Source of the DNA: JARRQJ01 sp037381915
GTDB taxonomy: Bacteria; Pseudomonadota; Gammaproteobacteria; DRLM01
Direction of reading: 5' to 3'
Assembly: GCA_037381915.1 (NCBI GenBank)
Contig: JARRQJ010000007.1
Location: forward strand, 1-64,000
DNA length: 64,000 bases
Notes under the pieces: model-generated
What the model saw: only the letters and a program-made list of their open reading frames with translations
Told to the model about the DNA's origin: nothing
The model's database searches: none
Part shown: piece by piece, positions 43,917-52,972 of the stretch
Layout: every line of letters begins with the position of its first letter
Position numbering within the stretch: position 1 is the first letter of the stretch
Position numbers and translations under genes: made by a program

Positions 43917-46460
43917 ATGAAGTTTTTCGGAGTTCATCCCTCGAAGGCGGATGGCGCGGATACGGCGCGGCGTCCGTGGAGTTTCAGCATGGCGCAGTTG
44001 GCCATGGTGGGAAGCGCCGTGGCAGGATGCATCCTTCTGATCGCAGCCGTGGGCGTGTACTACATAAACGGCAGGACGGTCGACCGCTATTTCCAGGAGC
44101 GGGCCAGGGTCTTGTCGGGGGAACTGGCTTACGGGCTGGTAGGCTTGGTTCAGGCATCCATCGCCAAGGTGGAATGGCTGAGCTTGGATCCGCGAGTGGT
44201 GCATGCCCTCGAAGGCAGGAAGCCGGCGCAGCTTGCCGCTACGGAAGCGCGCCTGGTAAAGAAATTTCCTGAGCTGGTGCGAGTACGCCTGATCCCGCCG
44301 GGTGTGGCGGATACTATTGAGGGCGGGATATTTCCAGAATTGGGTTTTGCCGACCTGGAGATGCTGAAGGCGGCGGAAGCTACTGGCAAGCCACCGCCAA
44401 TCGAGGCGCATTTTTTCGGAATGGAGATGGCCCATGTGGATATCGTGCGCCCGGTGCGCGCCGATGACGGGAAGGTCGTCGGCGAGCTGCTGGTGAGTTA
44501 CGGGGCACATTTCGTGCAGCGCGTTTTAAACCAGGTCACCACGCCTTTCGGCTTTGTTGAGGTGCGGCAGTTCGGCAGCGATCGACATACCGGAGCCGTA
44601 CTCGCCACGCGGGGGCAGGCTGATTTGATGGGCTCGGAGTCGGGATACACGGTCCCTGTGACGGGGACGCGGTGGGAGGTGAGCTATTGGCCTGATCCCG
44701 CCGCGCGCGGCAAGTTGAGTCGGGATGGCGCCGTGATATGGGGGGTATTCGCAGTGGTGTTTTTGTTGTTGAGTGCGATAGCGTATATATTGCAGCGCAT
44801 CTTGAGCCAGGTATTTCAAGCGGACCTTGAATCCATTCTCGAGGTCCTGCGGGGTCATAAAGCGGGTCAATTCGCCTATCCGGACCATCCCTTCCGCCTG
44901 CGCGATTTCCAGGGGAAATGGGAAATCCTGGACGCGATGGCGACCGTAGGCACCGAGACGCGGCCGCGGGAAACGGAAGACGTAATTCGAACGACGGTGG
45001 TCAAGACGTCTTCCACCTTGCCGGGCGGTAAGGCGGCTAAGACGACACAATACGTGGTGGAAAATGAGCATGGAGGAGGAATGGTAGTGAAGGCGCCAGC
45101 GTCCATTTTTAGGGCCTATGATATACGCGGGGTAGTGGGCAAGACCCTCACGGAAGAGATCGTCTACAAGATCGGCTTGGCGATCGGCAGCGAGGCGTTT
45201 GCCAGAGGACAGCAAACCATCATTGTCGGCAGAGACGGTCGTTTATCGGGCGAGAAATTCGCGGAGGCCTTGAGTAAAGGCCTGTGCGACGCGGGACGCG
45301 ACGTTATCGACATCGGTCAGGTTCCCACACCAGTGGTCTATTTTGCTACCCATTACCTGAATACCGGTTCCGGCGTGATGGTGACCGGTAGCCACAATCC
45401 CCCCGATTACAACGGTCTGAAGATGGTGTTGAAGGGGGAAACCCTGGCCGAAAGGGATATTCAACAGCTGCGGCGCCGTATCGAAATGGGCGATTTTACC
45501 AATGGCTCCGGCAGTGTGCGCAGGCAGGACGTGATCGCCGATTATGTCGCGACCATCGTCGGCGACGTGAAGCTCGCTCGACCGCTCAAGGTGGTGATCG
45601 ACTGCGGCAATGGCGTCGCCGGCGCCGTGGCGCCGCAGTTATTGCGCACGCTGGGATGCGAGTTGATCGAGCTTTATTGCGATGTGGACGGCCATTTCCC
45701 GAACCATCATCCCGATCCCAGTCAGCTGGACAATTTGCGGGACTTGATCGCCGCGGTGTCGAAACACAATGCCGACCTCGGTCTGGCATTCGACGGCGAC
45801 GGCGATCGCATAGCTTTGGTGGACGGTCACGGCAAGGTGATTTGGCCGGATCGCCAATTGATGCTGTATGCTAAGGATGTATTGGCGCGAAACCCCGGTG
45901 CGACCATTATCTTTGATGTGAAGTGCAGCCGCCATCTTGCCAAGTACATCACCAATTATGGCGGTCAACCATTGATGTGGAGGACCGGCCATTCCCTGAT
46001 CAAGCGCAAGATGAAGGAAACTGGGGCGCTATTGGCGGGTGAGATGAGCGGACATATCTTCTTTAAAGAGCGCTGGTTTGGTTTCGACGACGGTATATAC
46101 TCCGCCGCGCGTCTTCTGGAGATTCTTGCCGCGGAACGGCGGGGTGTCGCCGAGGTGTTCCAGTCATTACCCGATGCGGTGAGTACGCCCGAGTTACGGG
46201 TGGATCTTGCCGAAGGGCAACAGACGGTTTTTATGGCGCGTTTGCTGGAAACGGCTAATATAAAAGGGGCGGTATTGACCACCATTGATGGATTGCGTGC
46301 GGATTTCGCAGACGGTTGGGGTCTGGTGCGGGCGTCCAACACGACGCCGTCGCTGATACTGCGTTTCGAAGCCAACACCGAGTCCGCGCTCAAACGCATC
46401 AAAGAGGAGTTTCGTGCCCTGATGCGCAAGGTGGACCCCAAAGTCAGGCTGCCGTTCTGA
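43917..46460 (+). CDS. algC: Membrane-anchored phosphomannomutase/phosphoglucomutase, long AlgC
   Basis: Interconverts mannose or glucose 1- and 6-phosphates for LPS and exopolysaccharide precursors. The C-terminal ~450 residues (from about 395, FRAYDIRGVVGKTL) are a complete alpha-D-phosphohexomutase with catalytic Ser492 in TGSHNPPDYNG, the metal loop FDGDGDRI and the sugar loop GEMSGHIFF. The N-terminal half is different: a membrane helix at about 27-50, an extracytoplasmic domain of about 220 residues, a second helix at about 271-293 and a cytoplasmic linker. The enzyme is thus tethered to the inner membrane with a sensor-like outer domain. Long forms occur in some other gammaproteobacteria. 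It lies in the dut-algC-argB order of Pseudomonas. Confidence 0.92.
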   Translation: MKFFGVHPSKADGADTARRPWSFSMAQLAMVGSAVAGCILLIAAVGVYYINGRTVDRYFQERARVLSGELAYGLVGLVQASIAKVEWLSLDPRVVHALEGRKPAQLAATEARLVKKFPELVRVRLIPPGVADTIEGGIFPELGFADLEMLKAAEATGKPPPIEAHFFGMEMAHVDIVRPVRADDGKVVGELLVSYGAHFVQRVLNQVTTPFGFVEVRQFGSDRHTGAVLATRGQADLMGSESGYTVPVTGTRWEVSYWPDPAARGKLSRDGAVIWGVFAVVFLLLSAIAYILQRILSQVFQADLESILEVLRGHKAGQFAYPDHPFRLRDFQGKWEILDAMATVGTETRPRETEDVIRTTVVKTSSTLPGGKAAKTTQYVVENEHGGGMVVKAPASIFRAYDIRGVVGKTLTEEIVYKIGLAIGSEAFARGQQTIIVGRDGRLSGEKFAEALSKGLCDAGRDVIDIGQVPTPVVYFATHYLNTGSGVMVTGSHNPPDYNGLKMVLKGETLAERDIQQLRRRIEMGDFTNGSGSVRRQDVIADYVATIVGDVKLARPLKVVIDCGNGVAGAVAPQLLRTLGCELIELYCDVDGHFPNHHPDPSQLDNLRDLIAAVSKHNADLGLAFDGDGDRIALVDGHGKVIWPDRQLMLYAKDVLARNPGATIIFDVKCSRHLAKYITNYGGQPLMWRTGHSLIKRKMKETGALLAGEMSGHIFFKERWFGFDDGIYSAARLLEILAAERRGVAEVFQSLPDAVSTPELRVDLAEGQQTVFMARLLETANIKGAVLTTIDGLRADFADGWGLVRASNTTPSLILRFEANTESALKRIKEEFRALMRKVDPKVRLPF

Positions 46461-46495
46461 ATGGGTCCGACACCGTTACGTAAAGGTTACTGCTC

Positions 46496-47389
46496 ATGAC
46501 GCTCACCAGCACTTCTGCCATGAATGTCGCCCGGGTGTTGACCGAAGCATTGCCGTACATCCAGCGGTTTACCGGCAAGACTATCGTGATCAAATACGGT
46601 GGCAACGCCATGGTGGACGAGGCGCTGAAGAGCGGCTTCGCCCGGGATGTAGTGCTGATGAAGCTTGTGGGCATCAATCCCGTGGTGGTGCATGGCGGCG
46701 GACCGCAAATCGGCCAACTCCTGGCCAAGATCGGCAAGCAGACCGAATTCGTGGAAGGCATGCGGGTCACCGACAGCGAGACCATGGACGTGGTGGAGAT
46801 GGTGCTCGGCGGTCTGGTGAATAAGGAAATCGTCAACCTCATCAAGCATCACGGTGGCAGGGCGGTGGGGCTCACCGGCAAGGACGGCGGACTGATCCGG
46901 GCCCGCAAACTTACATTGACCCGCAACGCGCCGGAGCTGAAGGCGCCGGAGATCATCGACATCGGTCACGTAGGTCAGGTGAGCGGCATCGATCCCGGCG
47001 TGGTGGACCTGCTGCTGCACGGCAACTTCATCCCCGTGGTCGCGCCCATTGGAGTCGGTGAAGACGGGTGCTCTTACAACATCAATGCCGACTTGGTGGC
47101 GGGAAAGATGGCGGAAGTGCTGGGGGCGGAAAAGCTGATGTTGCTCACCAACGCCGCCGGCGTATTGGACAAAAACGATAAGGTGTTGTCGGGGCTCACG
47201 GCGCGGGAAGTGGATGCCCTGATCGCCGACGGTACCATATATGGCGGGATGTTACCCAAGATCCGCTGCGCACTGGATGCGGTGCAGTCCGGGGTCAAGA
47301 CCGCGCATATCATTGACGGCCGTGTCGAGCATGCGGTGCTGCTGGAATTGTTTACCGACGAGGGGGTAGGGACGCTGATCCGCGGCTAG
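46496..47389 (+). CDS. argB: N-acetylglutamate kinase
   Basis: Phosphorylates N-acetylglutamate, the second step of arginine synthesis and usual point of arginine feedback. The 297 residues show the amino-acid kinase fold with TIVIKYGGNAMVD, VVVHGGGPQIG and NADLVAGKMAEVLGAEKLMLLT. The N-terminal helix (NVARVLTEALPYIQRFTGK) is the one that makes the hexameric, arginine-inhibited form. A clear AAAGG ribosome site precedes the ATG. argJ of the same pathway is encoded 7 kb upstream. Confidence 0.96.
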   Translation: MTLTSTSAMNVARVLTEALPYIQRFTGKTIVIKYGGNAMVDEALKSGFARDVVLMKLVGINPVVVHGGGPQIGQLLAKIGKQTEFVEGMRVTDSETMDVVEMVLGGLVNKEIVNLIKHHGGRAVGLTGKDGGLIRARKLTLTRNAPELKAPEIIDIGHVGQVSGIDPGVVDLLLHGNFIPVVAPIGVGEDGCSYNINADLVAGKMAEVLGAEKLMLLTNAAGVLDKNDKVLSGLTAREVDALIADGTIYGGMLPKIRCALDAVQSGVKTAHIIDGRVEHAVLLELFTDEGVGTLIRG

Positions 47390-47403
47390 ATGCGAGAGGG
47401 AGT

Positions 47404-48024
47404 CTAATCTTGCGTTTGTTGCTGCGCCTTTAATTGCTTGAAGCGTGCGATGTCGCCCGCAAATTTTTTCTTTGTCTGTTTCTGCTGGGTGCGTTGCGCA
47501 AGGATGAAGTTGTTTTCCTGGTCGATTTGGCTCTGTATATTTTTGATGTCATTGCGAATTTCCGGCGGCACAGGTTTGCCGTTCCGTTCCAGGTTGGCGG
47601 CGGACTTGTTGAGCTTCTCGAGTTCGATATTGAGGTGCGTCAGTTTGTGCTGGGAGACCTTGATTAAACCTTCCAGGGAGGCGATGTAGCGATCACGGGT
47701 TTCCTCCAGGTCGCTAACCTTGCTATAGGTGCTCAACAGAATTTGGTCGTGGTCTTTTTCTTTCGCCTGTTGTGCCTTGAGGCGATTCTCCTTGGCGAGT
47801 TGTTCCTTGGTCTTGGCCTTCTCAACGCTGTTGACGGTTACGCCTTCCTTATTGATGACGGAATAGGCGCGGTGCACTTCGCTGGGGGGCATATGGTCGC
47901 CGTAATGGACATGACCGTTCTCATCGACCCAGCGATAGGTGCTGGCATATGCCGCAGAGGAAAGGCATGATACAAGCGCATAAGCCGAAATGAGAATTCG
48001 TAAGATGAAGGAAAGTCTGTTCAC
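47404..48024 (-). CDS. Periplasmic DUF4124 coiled-coil protein
   Basis: A 206-residue secreted protein: signal peptide (about 1-27, cleavage near AYA-STYRW), a short DUF4124 domain (TYRWVDENGHVHYGDHMPP) and a long charged helical region (about 65-206) with coiled-coil character. DUF4124 proteins are common in gammaproteobacteria, and no function is known to me. It converges with argB, 14 bp between stops. Confidence 0.82.
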   Translation of the reverse strand: MNRLSFILRILISAYALVSCLSSAAYASTYRWVDENGHVHYGDHMPPSEVHRAYSVINKEGVTVNSVEKAKTKEQLAKENRLKAQQAKEKDHDQILLSTYSKVSDLEETRDRYIASLEGLIKVSQHKLTHLNIELEKLNKSAANLERNGKPVPPEIRNDIKNIQSQIDQENNFILAQRTQQKQTKKKFAGDIARFKQLKAQQQTQD

Positions 48025-48102
48025 GGCGATCGAAACTCCTCTGATGATGCGCTGGTCGCTCCGTATAAGATAACAAACACCGCAATTTTATTTTAGGTAC
48101 GA

Positions 48103-48864
48103 TTGCCCTTGGATTGGACCGAGCAGCTCATTCTATTTCTGGTTTCCCTGGTAGCGAACTTCTTTTCTGCCTTTGCCGGTGGTGGAGCGGGTCTGATCCA
48201 GCTCCCGGCTTTGATCTTCCTGGGGTTGCCGTTCAGCATCGCTCTGGCAACCCATAAGGTGGCAAGCGTCTCATTAGGTATCGGCGCAACCGCCAGACAC
48301 TTAAGGGAGCGGGCCCTGGAGCTGCCGTTCGCCCTGCTTATCCTGGTTTCGGGCATCCCGGGCGTGATATTGGGTGCGAGCCTCATCTTACACATCCCGG
48401 ATCAAGTGGCCCGCATTGCCCTGGGAATGCTGACGATTGGTCTGGGGATTTTCTCCTGGCGTCGTCCCACCCTGGGTATGGAGCATGCGCCTCGCCACCG
48501 AAACCGTGCGGGGATTCTGCTGGGCGGCGGCGGGCTGTTCATTATCGGGGTCTTGAACGGCTCCCTGACTTCCGGCACGGGGCTGTTTGTAACCATGTGG
48601 TTGGTGACCTGGTTCGGCCTGGACTATCGGCGCGCCGTCGCATATACGTTGGTACTGGTCGGGATGTTCTGGAACGGCAGCGGAGCGGTGACCCTGGGTA
48701 TTCTCGGCAATATTCGTTGGAGCTGGCTGCCGGCCCTGCTGCTGGGCTCAGTGCTGGGAGGATACGGCGGCGCGCATCTGGCCATTGCCAAGGGTAACCG
48801 CTGGATAAAGCGCGCATACGAAGTGATCACCATCTTGATAGGGGTAAGTCTGATCCTCCACTAG
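48103..48864 (+). CDS. TauE/SafE-family membrane permease
   Basis: A 253-residue integral membrane protein with about seven to eight helices in two related halves, of the TauE/SafE family, whose characterised members export sulfite, sulfoacetate or similar anions. Helix-breaking motifs such as FSAFAGGGAGLIQLPALIFLGL and GVLNGSLTSGTGLFVTMWLV are typical. The start appears to be TTG (48103) with AGG six bases upstream. The substrate cannot be assigned, as no sulfur genes adjoin it. It converges with pyrE. Confidence 0.82.
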   Translation: MPLDWTEQLILFLVSLVANFFSAFAGGGAGLIQLPALIFLGLPFSIALATHKVASVSLGIGATARHLRERALELPFALLILVSGIPGVILGASLILHIPDQVARIALGMLTIGLGIFSWRRPTLGMEHAPRHRNRAGILLGGGGLFIIGVLNGSLTSGTGLFVTMWLVTWFGLDYRRAVAYTLVLVGMFWNGSGAVTLGILGNIRWSWLPALLLGSVLGGYGGAHLAIAKGNRWIKRAYEVITILIGVSLILH

Positions 48865-48874
48865 GCGCCCGCGA

Positions 48875-49516
48875 TTACACGCCGTATTGTTCACGGTAGG
48901 CCCGGATGCGCGTCAACGCCTCCTTCGTGCCCGTCATTTTGGCCATGCAAGTCGTGATCTGATCGAGCGTGATGATGCTCATCACCGGGATGCCGTGCCG
49001 CTGTTCTACCTGCTGAATGGCGGAGAGTTCGCCGTCGCTGCGTTCCTGACGGTCCAAGGCCACGACGACGCCCGCCGGTTCGGCGCCGAGATCCTTAATC
49101 AATCGGATCGACTCGGAGACCGAGGTGCCCGCCGAAATGACATCATCGATGATCAACACCCGCCCCCGCAACGCCGCGCCCACGATGATGCCCCCTTCTC
49201 CGTGATCCTTGAGCTCTTTGCGGTTGAAGGCATAGGCGATATCGCGCCCATGACGGTCGGCGAGCGCTACGGACGTGGCGACTGCCAGGGGAATCCCCTT
49301 GTACGCGGGGCCGAACAGGACATCGCATGCCAGTCCGGAACGCATGATGGTCTCGGCATAGTAACGCCCCAGGCGGGCGATGGTGGCGCCGCTATTGAAC
49401 AATCCGCTGTTGAAGAAATAAGGACTGGTACGTCCCGATTTGAGCGTGAACTCGCCAAAACGCAGAACTTCATTGCGGATGGCGAATTCGATGAACTCCC
49501 GTTGATAGTCGTGCAT
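48875..49516 (-). CDS. pyrE: Orotate phosphoribosyltransferase
   Basis: Makes orotidine monophosphate in pyrimidine synthesis. The 213 residues begin MHDYQREFIEFAIRNEVLRFGEF and contain the PRPP-binding loop RVLIIDDVISAGTSVSES and the catalytic loop AYNRKELKDHGEGG-type segment (AFNRKELKDHGEGG here). Divergent from the exonuclease III gene with 93 bp between starts, as with pyrE and crc in Pseudomonas. Confidence 0.95.
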   Translation of the reverse strand: MHDYQREFIEFAIRNEVLRFGEFTLKSGRTSPYFFNSGLFNSGATIARLGRYYAETIMRSGLACDVLFGPAYKGIPLAVATSVALADRHGRDIAYAFNRKELKDHGEGGIIVGAALRGRVLIIDDVISAGTSVSESIRLIKDLGAEPAGVVVALDRQERSDGELSAIQQVEQRHGIPVMSIITLDQITTCMAKMTGTKEALTRIRAYREQYGV

Positions 49517-49609
49517 AGGCTTATTGTAGCCGCTTGGCGTATTACTGAAAACGCCAAATGCGGTGATATTTGCTACACTCCCCGCTCATTTTTCCAGTGA
49601 CTGTAGACT

Positions 49610-50383
49610 ATGAAGATCATGACCTTGAATGCCAACGGTATTCGTTCTGCCGCGGGAAAGGGATTTTTTCAGTGGATGTCCAAGCAGCGCCTCGACGTTG
49701 TGTGTCTGCAGGAGACCAAGGCCCAGGAACATCAGTTATCGTCCCAGCTGCAAAATCTCCGGGGCTACCATAGTTATTTCCACGACGCGGAGAAAAAGGG
49801 TTACAGCGGCGTGGCTATTTATTCCAGGAAGGAACCGGATCGGGTACGAGCCGGATTGGGTTGGCCGGATATCGATGCGGAGGGGCGTTATTTGCAGGCG
49901 GATTTCGGTTCCCTCAGTATCGTCTCCTTATATCTGCCTTCCGGTTCCAGCAGCCCCGAACGACAAGCGGTCAAGTTCGACTTTATGGAGCGGTTCTTGC
50001 CGGTTTTAAAACGGTATAGGCGTAGCCGCCGCGACTATATTATTTGCGGCGATTGGAACATCGCGCACAAGGCGATTGATTTGAAGAATTGGCGCAGCAA
50101 CCAGAAGAATTCCGGGTTTCTCCCGGAAGAGCGGGCGTGGATGGACACTGTGCTGGAAGACTTGGGTTGGGTGGACGCATTTCGCGTAGTCAATGCCCGG
50201 CCGGAACAATACACCTGGTGGTCAAACCGCGGGCGCGCCTGGGACAAGAACGTGGGATGGCGCATCGACTATCAAATTGTCACTCCACGCCTCCGCGGAC
50301 TTGTGAAGTCCGCCGCTATTTACAAGGATCAACGATTTTCCGATCATGCGCCGCTGACCTTGGTCTACGACTATGAACTTTAG
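49610..50383 (+). CDS. xthA: Exodeoxyribonuclease III family endonuclease
   Basis: An AP endonuclease/3' exonuclease of base-excision repair. The 257 residues retain all catalytic groups of the family: Asn7 (MTLNANGIRSA), Glu35 (CLQETKAQ), Asp148 and Asn150 (CGDWNIAH), and the terminal Asp245-His246 pair (FSDHAPLTLVYDY). Its place next to pyrE is that of Pseudomonas crc, a related RNA-regulatory protein that has lost these residues; the present protein should be an active nuclease. No strong ribosome site is seen. Confidence 0.9.
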   Translation: MKIMTLNANGIRSAAGKGFFQWMSKQRLDVVCLQETKAQEHQLSSQLQNLRGYHSYFHDAEKKGYSGVAIYSRKEPDRVRAGLGWPDIDAEGRYLQADFGSLSIVSLYLPSGSSSPERQAVKFDFMERFLPVLKRYRRSRRDYIICGDWNIAHKAIDLKNWRSNQKNSGFLPEERAWMDTVLEDLGWVDAFRVVNARPEQYTWWSNRGRAWDKNVGWRIDYQIVTPRLRGLVKSAAIYKDQRFSDHAPLTLVYDYEL

Positions 50384-50432
50384 CCGCGGCTCCCCATTTC
50401 TGGGCGAGTCGCGACCAGCTTGACAGCGGTGA

Positions 50433-52451
50433 TCAGCTGGCGGCCCGGGACAGGGATGCATCCCCATCCGAAGAACTTACCGCGTCGGTCGAGATGGGAG
50501 CGTGCAGGCGTTGCTGAATGTTGCGCAAGGTCTCTTGCTCACGTTCCAATAGCGCGCAGCGTTTCTCCATTTCACGAATCTTCGTGTCCAGGGAATCCCT
50601 GGATTCATTGATTTTGCACAAGGTCTCCAGGTGCTGGTCGAGCAATTGTTTGTTTTCGCTGATCTGCTTCACCAAGGGGATCAATAAGCCTTTAAACCAG
50701 GCGTCCGCCTCCTTATTGGTCTTGGAGAATAGATGGCGGACATGACTGACCAGAGAGATGAAGAATTTCTTCACCACGAAATGTTGCTCGGTCATGGTGG
50801 TGATGGGGCTGTTGCGAAACATTTCGGCCTCTTCGTAGAGTCGCTCCAATTCCACACGGAACTTTTGCAGCGAGAAGGGCTTGGAGTTCCCCACGGGTAA
50901 TCCCAGGTCTTCGTTGAATTTGCGGTAGACCGCTTGTACCGCACTGTGGGCCTGCTCCCCCTGGCTGGCGACATGCTGCATGGCGTCGCGGGCGCCATCG
51001 AAGAAGGTCTTCATCCCCTTTTTCAAGCCCACGGTCGTCCAGCTGCCTTCCATGTCCTTCCGGGTTTCCGCCACTAAATCGTCTACTGCCTGGATACTCA
51101 GGGCGTCGAGCATGGATTTGGAATGCTGGCCGAGTATCCGGCGGCTGGCCTGGAAACTCTCCATGTTCTTGTTATAAGTGGCTTGGCGTTCCCGGGTCTT
51201 GCGCATCAGGTTGGTGATGACATCCGAGTTGCGTCCGCTCAGGGAGCGCAAGTCTTCCAATTGCTTTTGGGCGCTGGCGAAGCGTTGCGCCACCATTTGC
51301 TGGGTGGCGCTCAGCAGCTGGTCCAGCACCCCCACCACACTGTCGCGGACTATGACTTGTTTGGCGGGAAGAATCTTGTCGGCCAAGTAGCCTTCCAGTT
51401 CGAGTATGCGGCTGCGCTGCAACAGGTCGTCGTCTTTGCGGATTTTGCCGACCAAGGCCTTTTGGGCGGAGACCGGAAATACGCTGTCGGCGTCGATGCC
51501 GAGCAGCTTGGCGGTTTCCATACATTGATTCTGGACCGTTTTTTCCACGTCCTCGGCAGTCTTCATTTCGTCCCAGAGCGTGTCGATTTTGTTCAATGCC
51601 GCTACGAGGCCTTTGTGCCCGTTCTTGCGATAGGTCTTGATGTGAAATTGCCACATATCCATGTCGCTGCGGGTGACGCCGGTATCGGCGGCCAGTATGA
51701 ACAAGACTGCATGGGCGTTGGGCAGCATGCTCAAGGTCAGCTCCGGTTCGCTGCCTAGGGCATTCAATCCCGGAGTGTCGAGGACCACCAGTCCCTGCTG
51801 AAGCAAGGGGTGGGGAAAGCTGATCAGGGCATGACGCCACATGGGTACGTCCACGTGGGTCGGGGCTTCCTCCTCATCCTGGTGATTCTGGTTCTGTAAC
51901 TCGTCACCGTACAGGCCGAGTTGTTTGGCGGCATCCACGGTAACGCGTTTGACCTTGACCACCTCGCGTAATGCTTCCTCCATTTGATCCGGTGAATTGA
52001 TGTCCAGAGGAATGGAAGTCCAACGTTCCGGACTGTTTTTCAGTTCGGTGATGCTGAGATCTTCCATGCGCGTTTCGATGGACAATAGACGAATGTACGC
52101 CTCGTCATTTTCATGGTCATAGAACAATTCGGTGGGGCACATGGTGGTGCGTCCGGCTTCCGAGGGGAGAAGACGGCGTTGATAATCGGAAAAAAAGATG
52201 GAGTTGATCAGTTCCGTTTTGCCTCGCGAAAATTCCGCGACAAAGGCGACCACCAGTCGATCACTCTTGAGACCCTCCAGGGTATCATGGAGGCGCAGCT
52301 CTACCTCCGGTGTTCCCATGTTGTGGTCTTCCAGCCATTGTTGATATTCAGCGACGGCATGCGCTATATCCGCTTTCCAGCGGTCATAGGCATGCATCTT
52401 TTCCCTAAAGCGATCCTGATTGTTCGCCTTGTTATCAGCCCCTGCGAGCAT
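50433..52451 (-). CDS. Bacterial dynamin-like GTPase
   Basis: A 672-residue large GTPase. The G domain has the P-loop AEFSRGKT at 72-79, a switch-I threonine in GRTTMCPTEL (101-110), DTPGLN at 225-230 and NKID at 287-290. The rest is helical, with predicted coiled coils near the C-terminus (about 600-650, repeated leucines and charged residues). I see no clear membrane helix, so membrane contact, if any, would be through a paddle. Bacterial dynamin-like proteins often come in adjacent pairs; only one is present here. Role is unassigned. It lies downstream of the yggS-proC-yggT-yggU run on the same strand. Confidence 0.85.
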   Translation of the reverse strand: MLAGADNKANNQDRFREKMHAYDRWKADIAHAVAEYQQWLEDHNMGTPEVELRLHDTLEGLKSDRLVVAFVAEFSRGKTELINSIFFSDYQRRLLPSEAGRTTMCPTELFYDHENDEAYIRLLSIETRMEDLSITELKNSPERWTSIPLDINSPDQMEEALREVVKVKRVTVDAAKQLGLYGDELQNQNHQDEEEAPTHVDVPMWRHALISFPHPLLQQGLVVLDTPGLNALGSEPELTLSMLPNAHAVLFILAADTGVTRSDMDMWQFHIKTYRKNGHKGLVAALNKIDTLWDEMKTAEDVEKTVQNQCMETAKLLGIDADSVFPVSAQKALVGKIRKDDDLLQRSRILELEGYLADKILPAKQVIVRDSVVGVLDQLLSATQQMVAQRFASAQKQLEDLRSLSGRNSDVITNLMRKTRERQATYNKNMESFQASRRILGQHSKSMLDALSIQAVDDLVAETRKDMEGSWTTVGLKKGMKTFFDGARDAMQHVASQGEQAHSAVQAVYRKFNEDLGLPVGNSKPFSLQKFRVELERLYEEAEMFRNSPITTMTEQHFVVKKFFISLVSHVRHLFSKTNKEADAWFKGLLIPLVKQISENKQLLDQHLETLCKINESRDSLDTKIREMEKRCALLEREQETLRNIQQRLHAPISTDAVSSSDGDASLSRAAS

Positions 52452-52490
52452 CTATGCCTTCTCCAAACTACACCATGGATGTATGAATCC

Positions 52491-52652
52491 CTAAGTCTTT
52501 ATCGGTCGTTTTGACCCCGGCTTTAGCTGCAGATCAAACATTTCAAGTACCCGATTAATAACGGCTTCGGACGCTATTCGCTTGACAGATCGAGCATAAC
52601 TATCGATATCCCGCAGGGCTGTGATCCAGTTTGCACCTGTGGCGCGGAGCAT
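52491..52652 (-). CDS. Possible 53-residue protein
   Basis: A small frame fills most of the 221 bp gap between yggU and the dynamin gene, on their strand. The product begins MLRATGANWITALRDIDS and has a helical, mixed-charge composition that reads like protein (few rare residues, good amphipathic spacing). The ribosome site is weak. The frame is open further upstream into the end of yggU, so it could also be the relic of a longer gene. I do not recognise it. Confidence 0.3.
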   Translation of the reverse strand: MLRATGANWITALRDIDSYARSVKRIASEAVINRVLEMFDLQLKPGSKRPIKT

Positions 52653-52672
52653 TTCCGACCAACCGGACGGTG

Positions 52673-52969
52673 TCAGCGGAACTCGGGGGCTATGCCGGGT
52701 GGAAGGGAGCGGGGGGCGGTAATCCTGACGCGTTTCTCCCGGCTTGTATTACCTGATATTACAGTAACTTGTGATTTGGCCACCCCGCATTGCGCGCTGA
52801 GAAATTTGCGCAGCTGCTCATTGGCCTTGCCGTCCGCTGGGGGGGCGGTGAGGCGGATTTTCAGGGCATCGCCGAACGGGCCCACGATTTCGTCGTGTGC
52901 CGCCCGAGGTTGGATGCGCAGCCGGAGAATCAGATCCCCGCCGTCCCAGTGATACCACGACTCGCCCAT
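52673..52969 (-). CDS. yggU: YggU, DUF167 family protein
   Basis: A 98-residue single-domain protein of unknown function. The DUF167 core is clear: RIQPRAAHDEIVGPFGDALKI, then LTAPPADGKANEQLRKFLS and the C-terminal VISGNTSREKRVRI. It starts 3 bp after the yggT stop, consistent with co-translation. Confidence 0.92.
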   Translation of the reverse strand: MGESWYHWDGGDLILRLRIQPRAAHDEIVGPFGDALKIRLTAPPADGKANEQLRKFLSAQCGVAKSQVTVISGNTSREKRVRITAPRSLPPGIAPEFR

Positions 52970-52972
52970 GGT

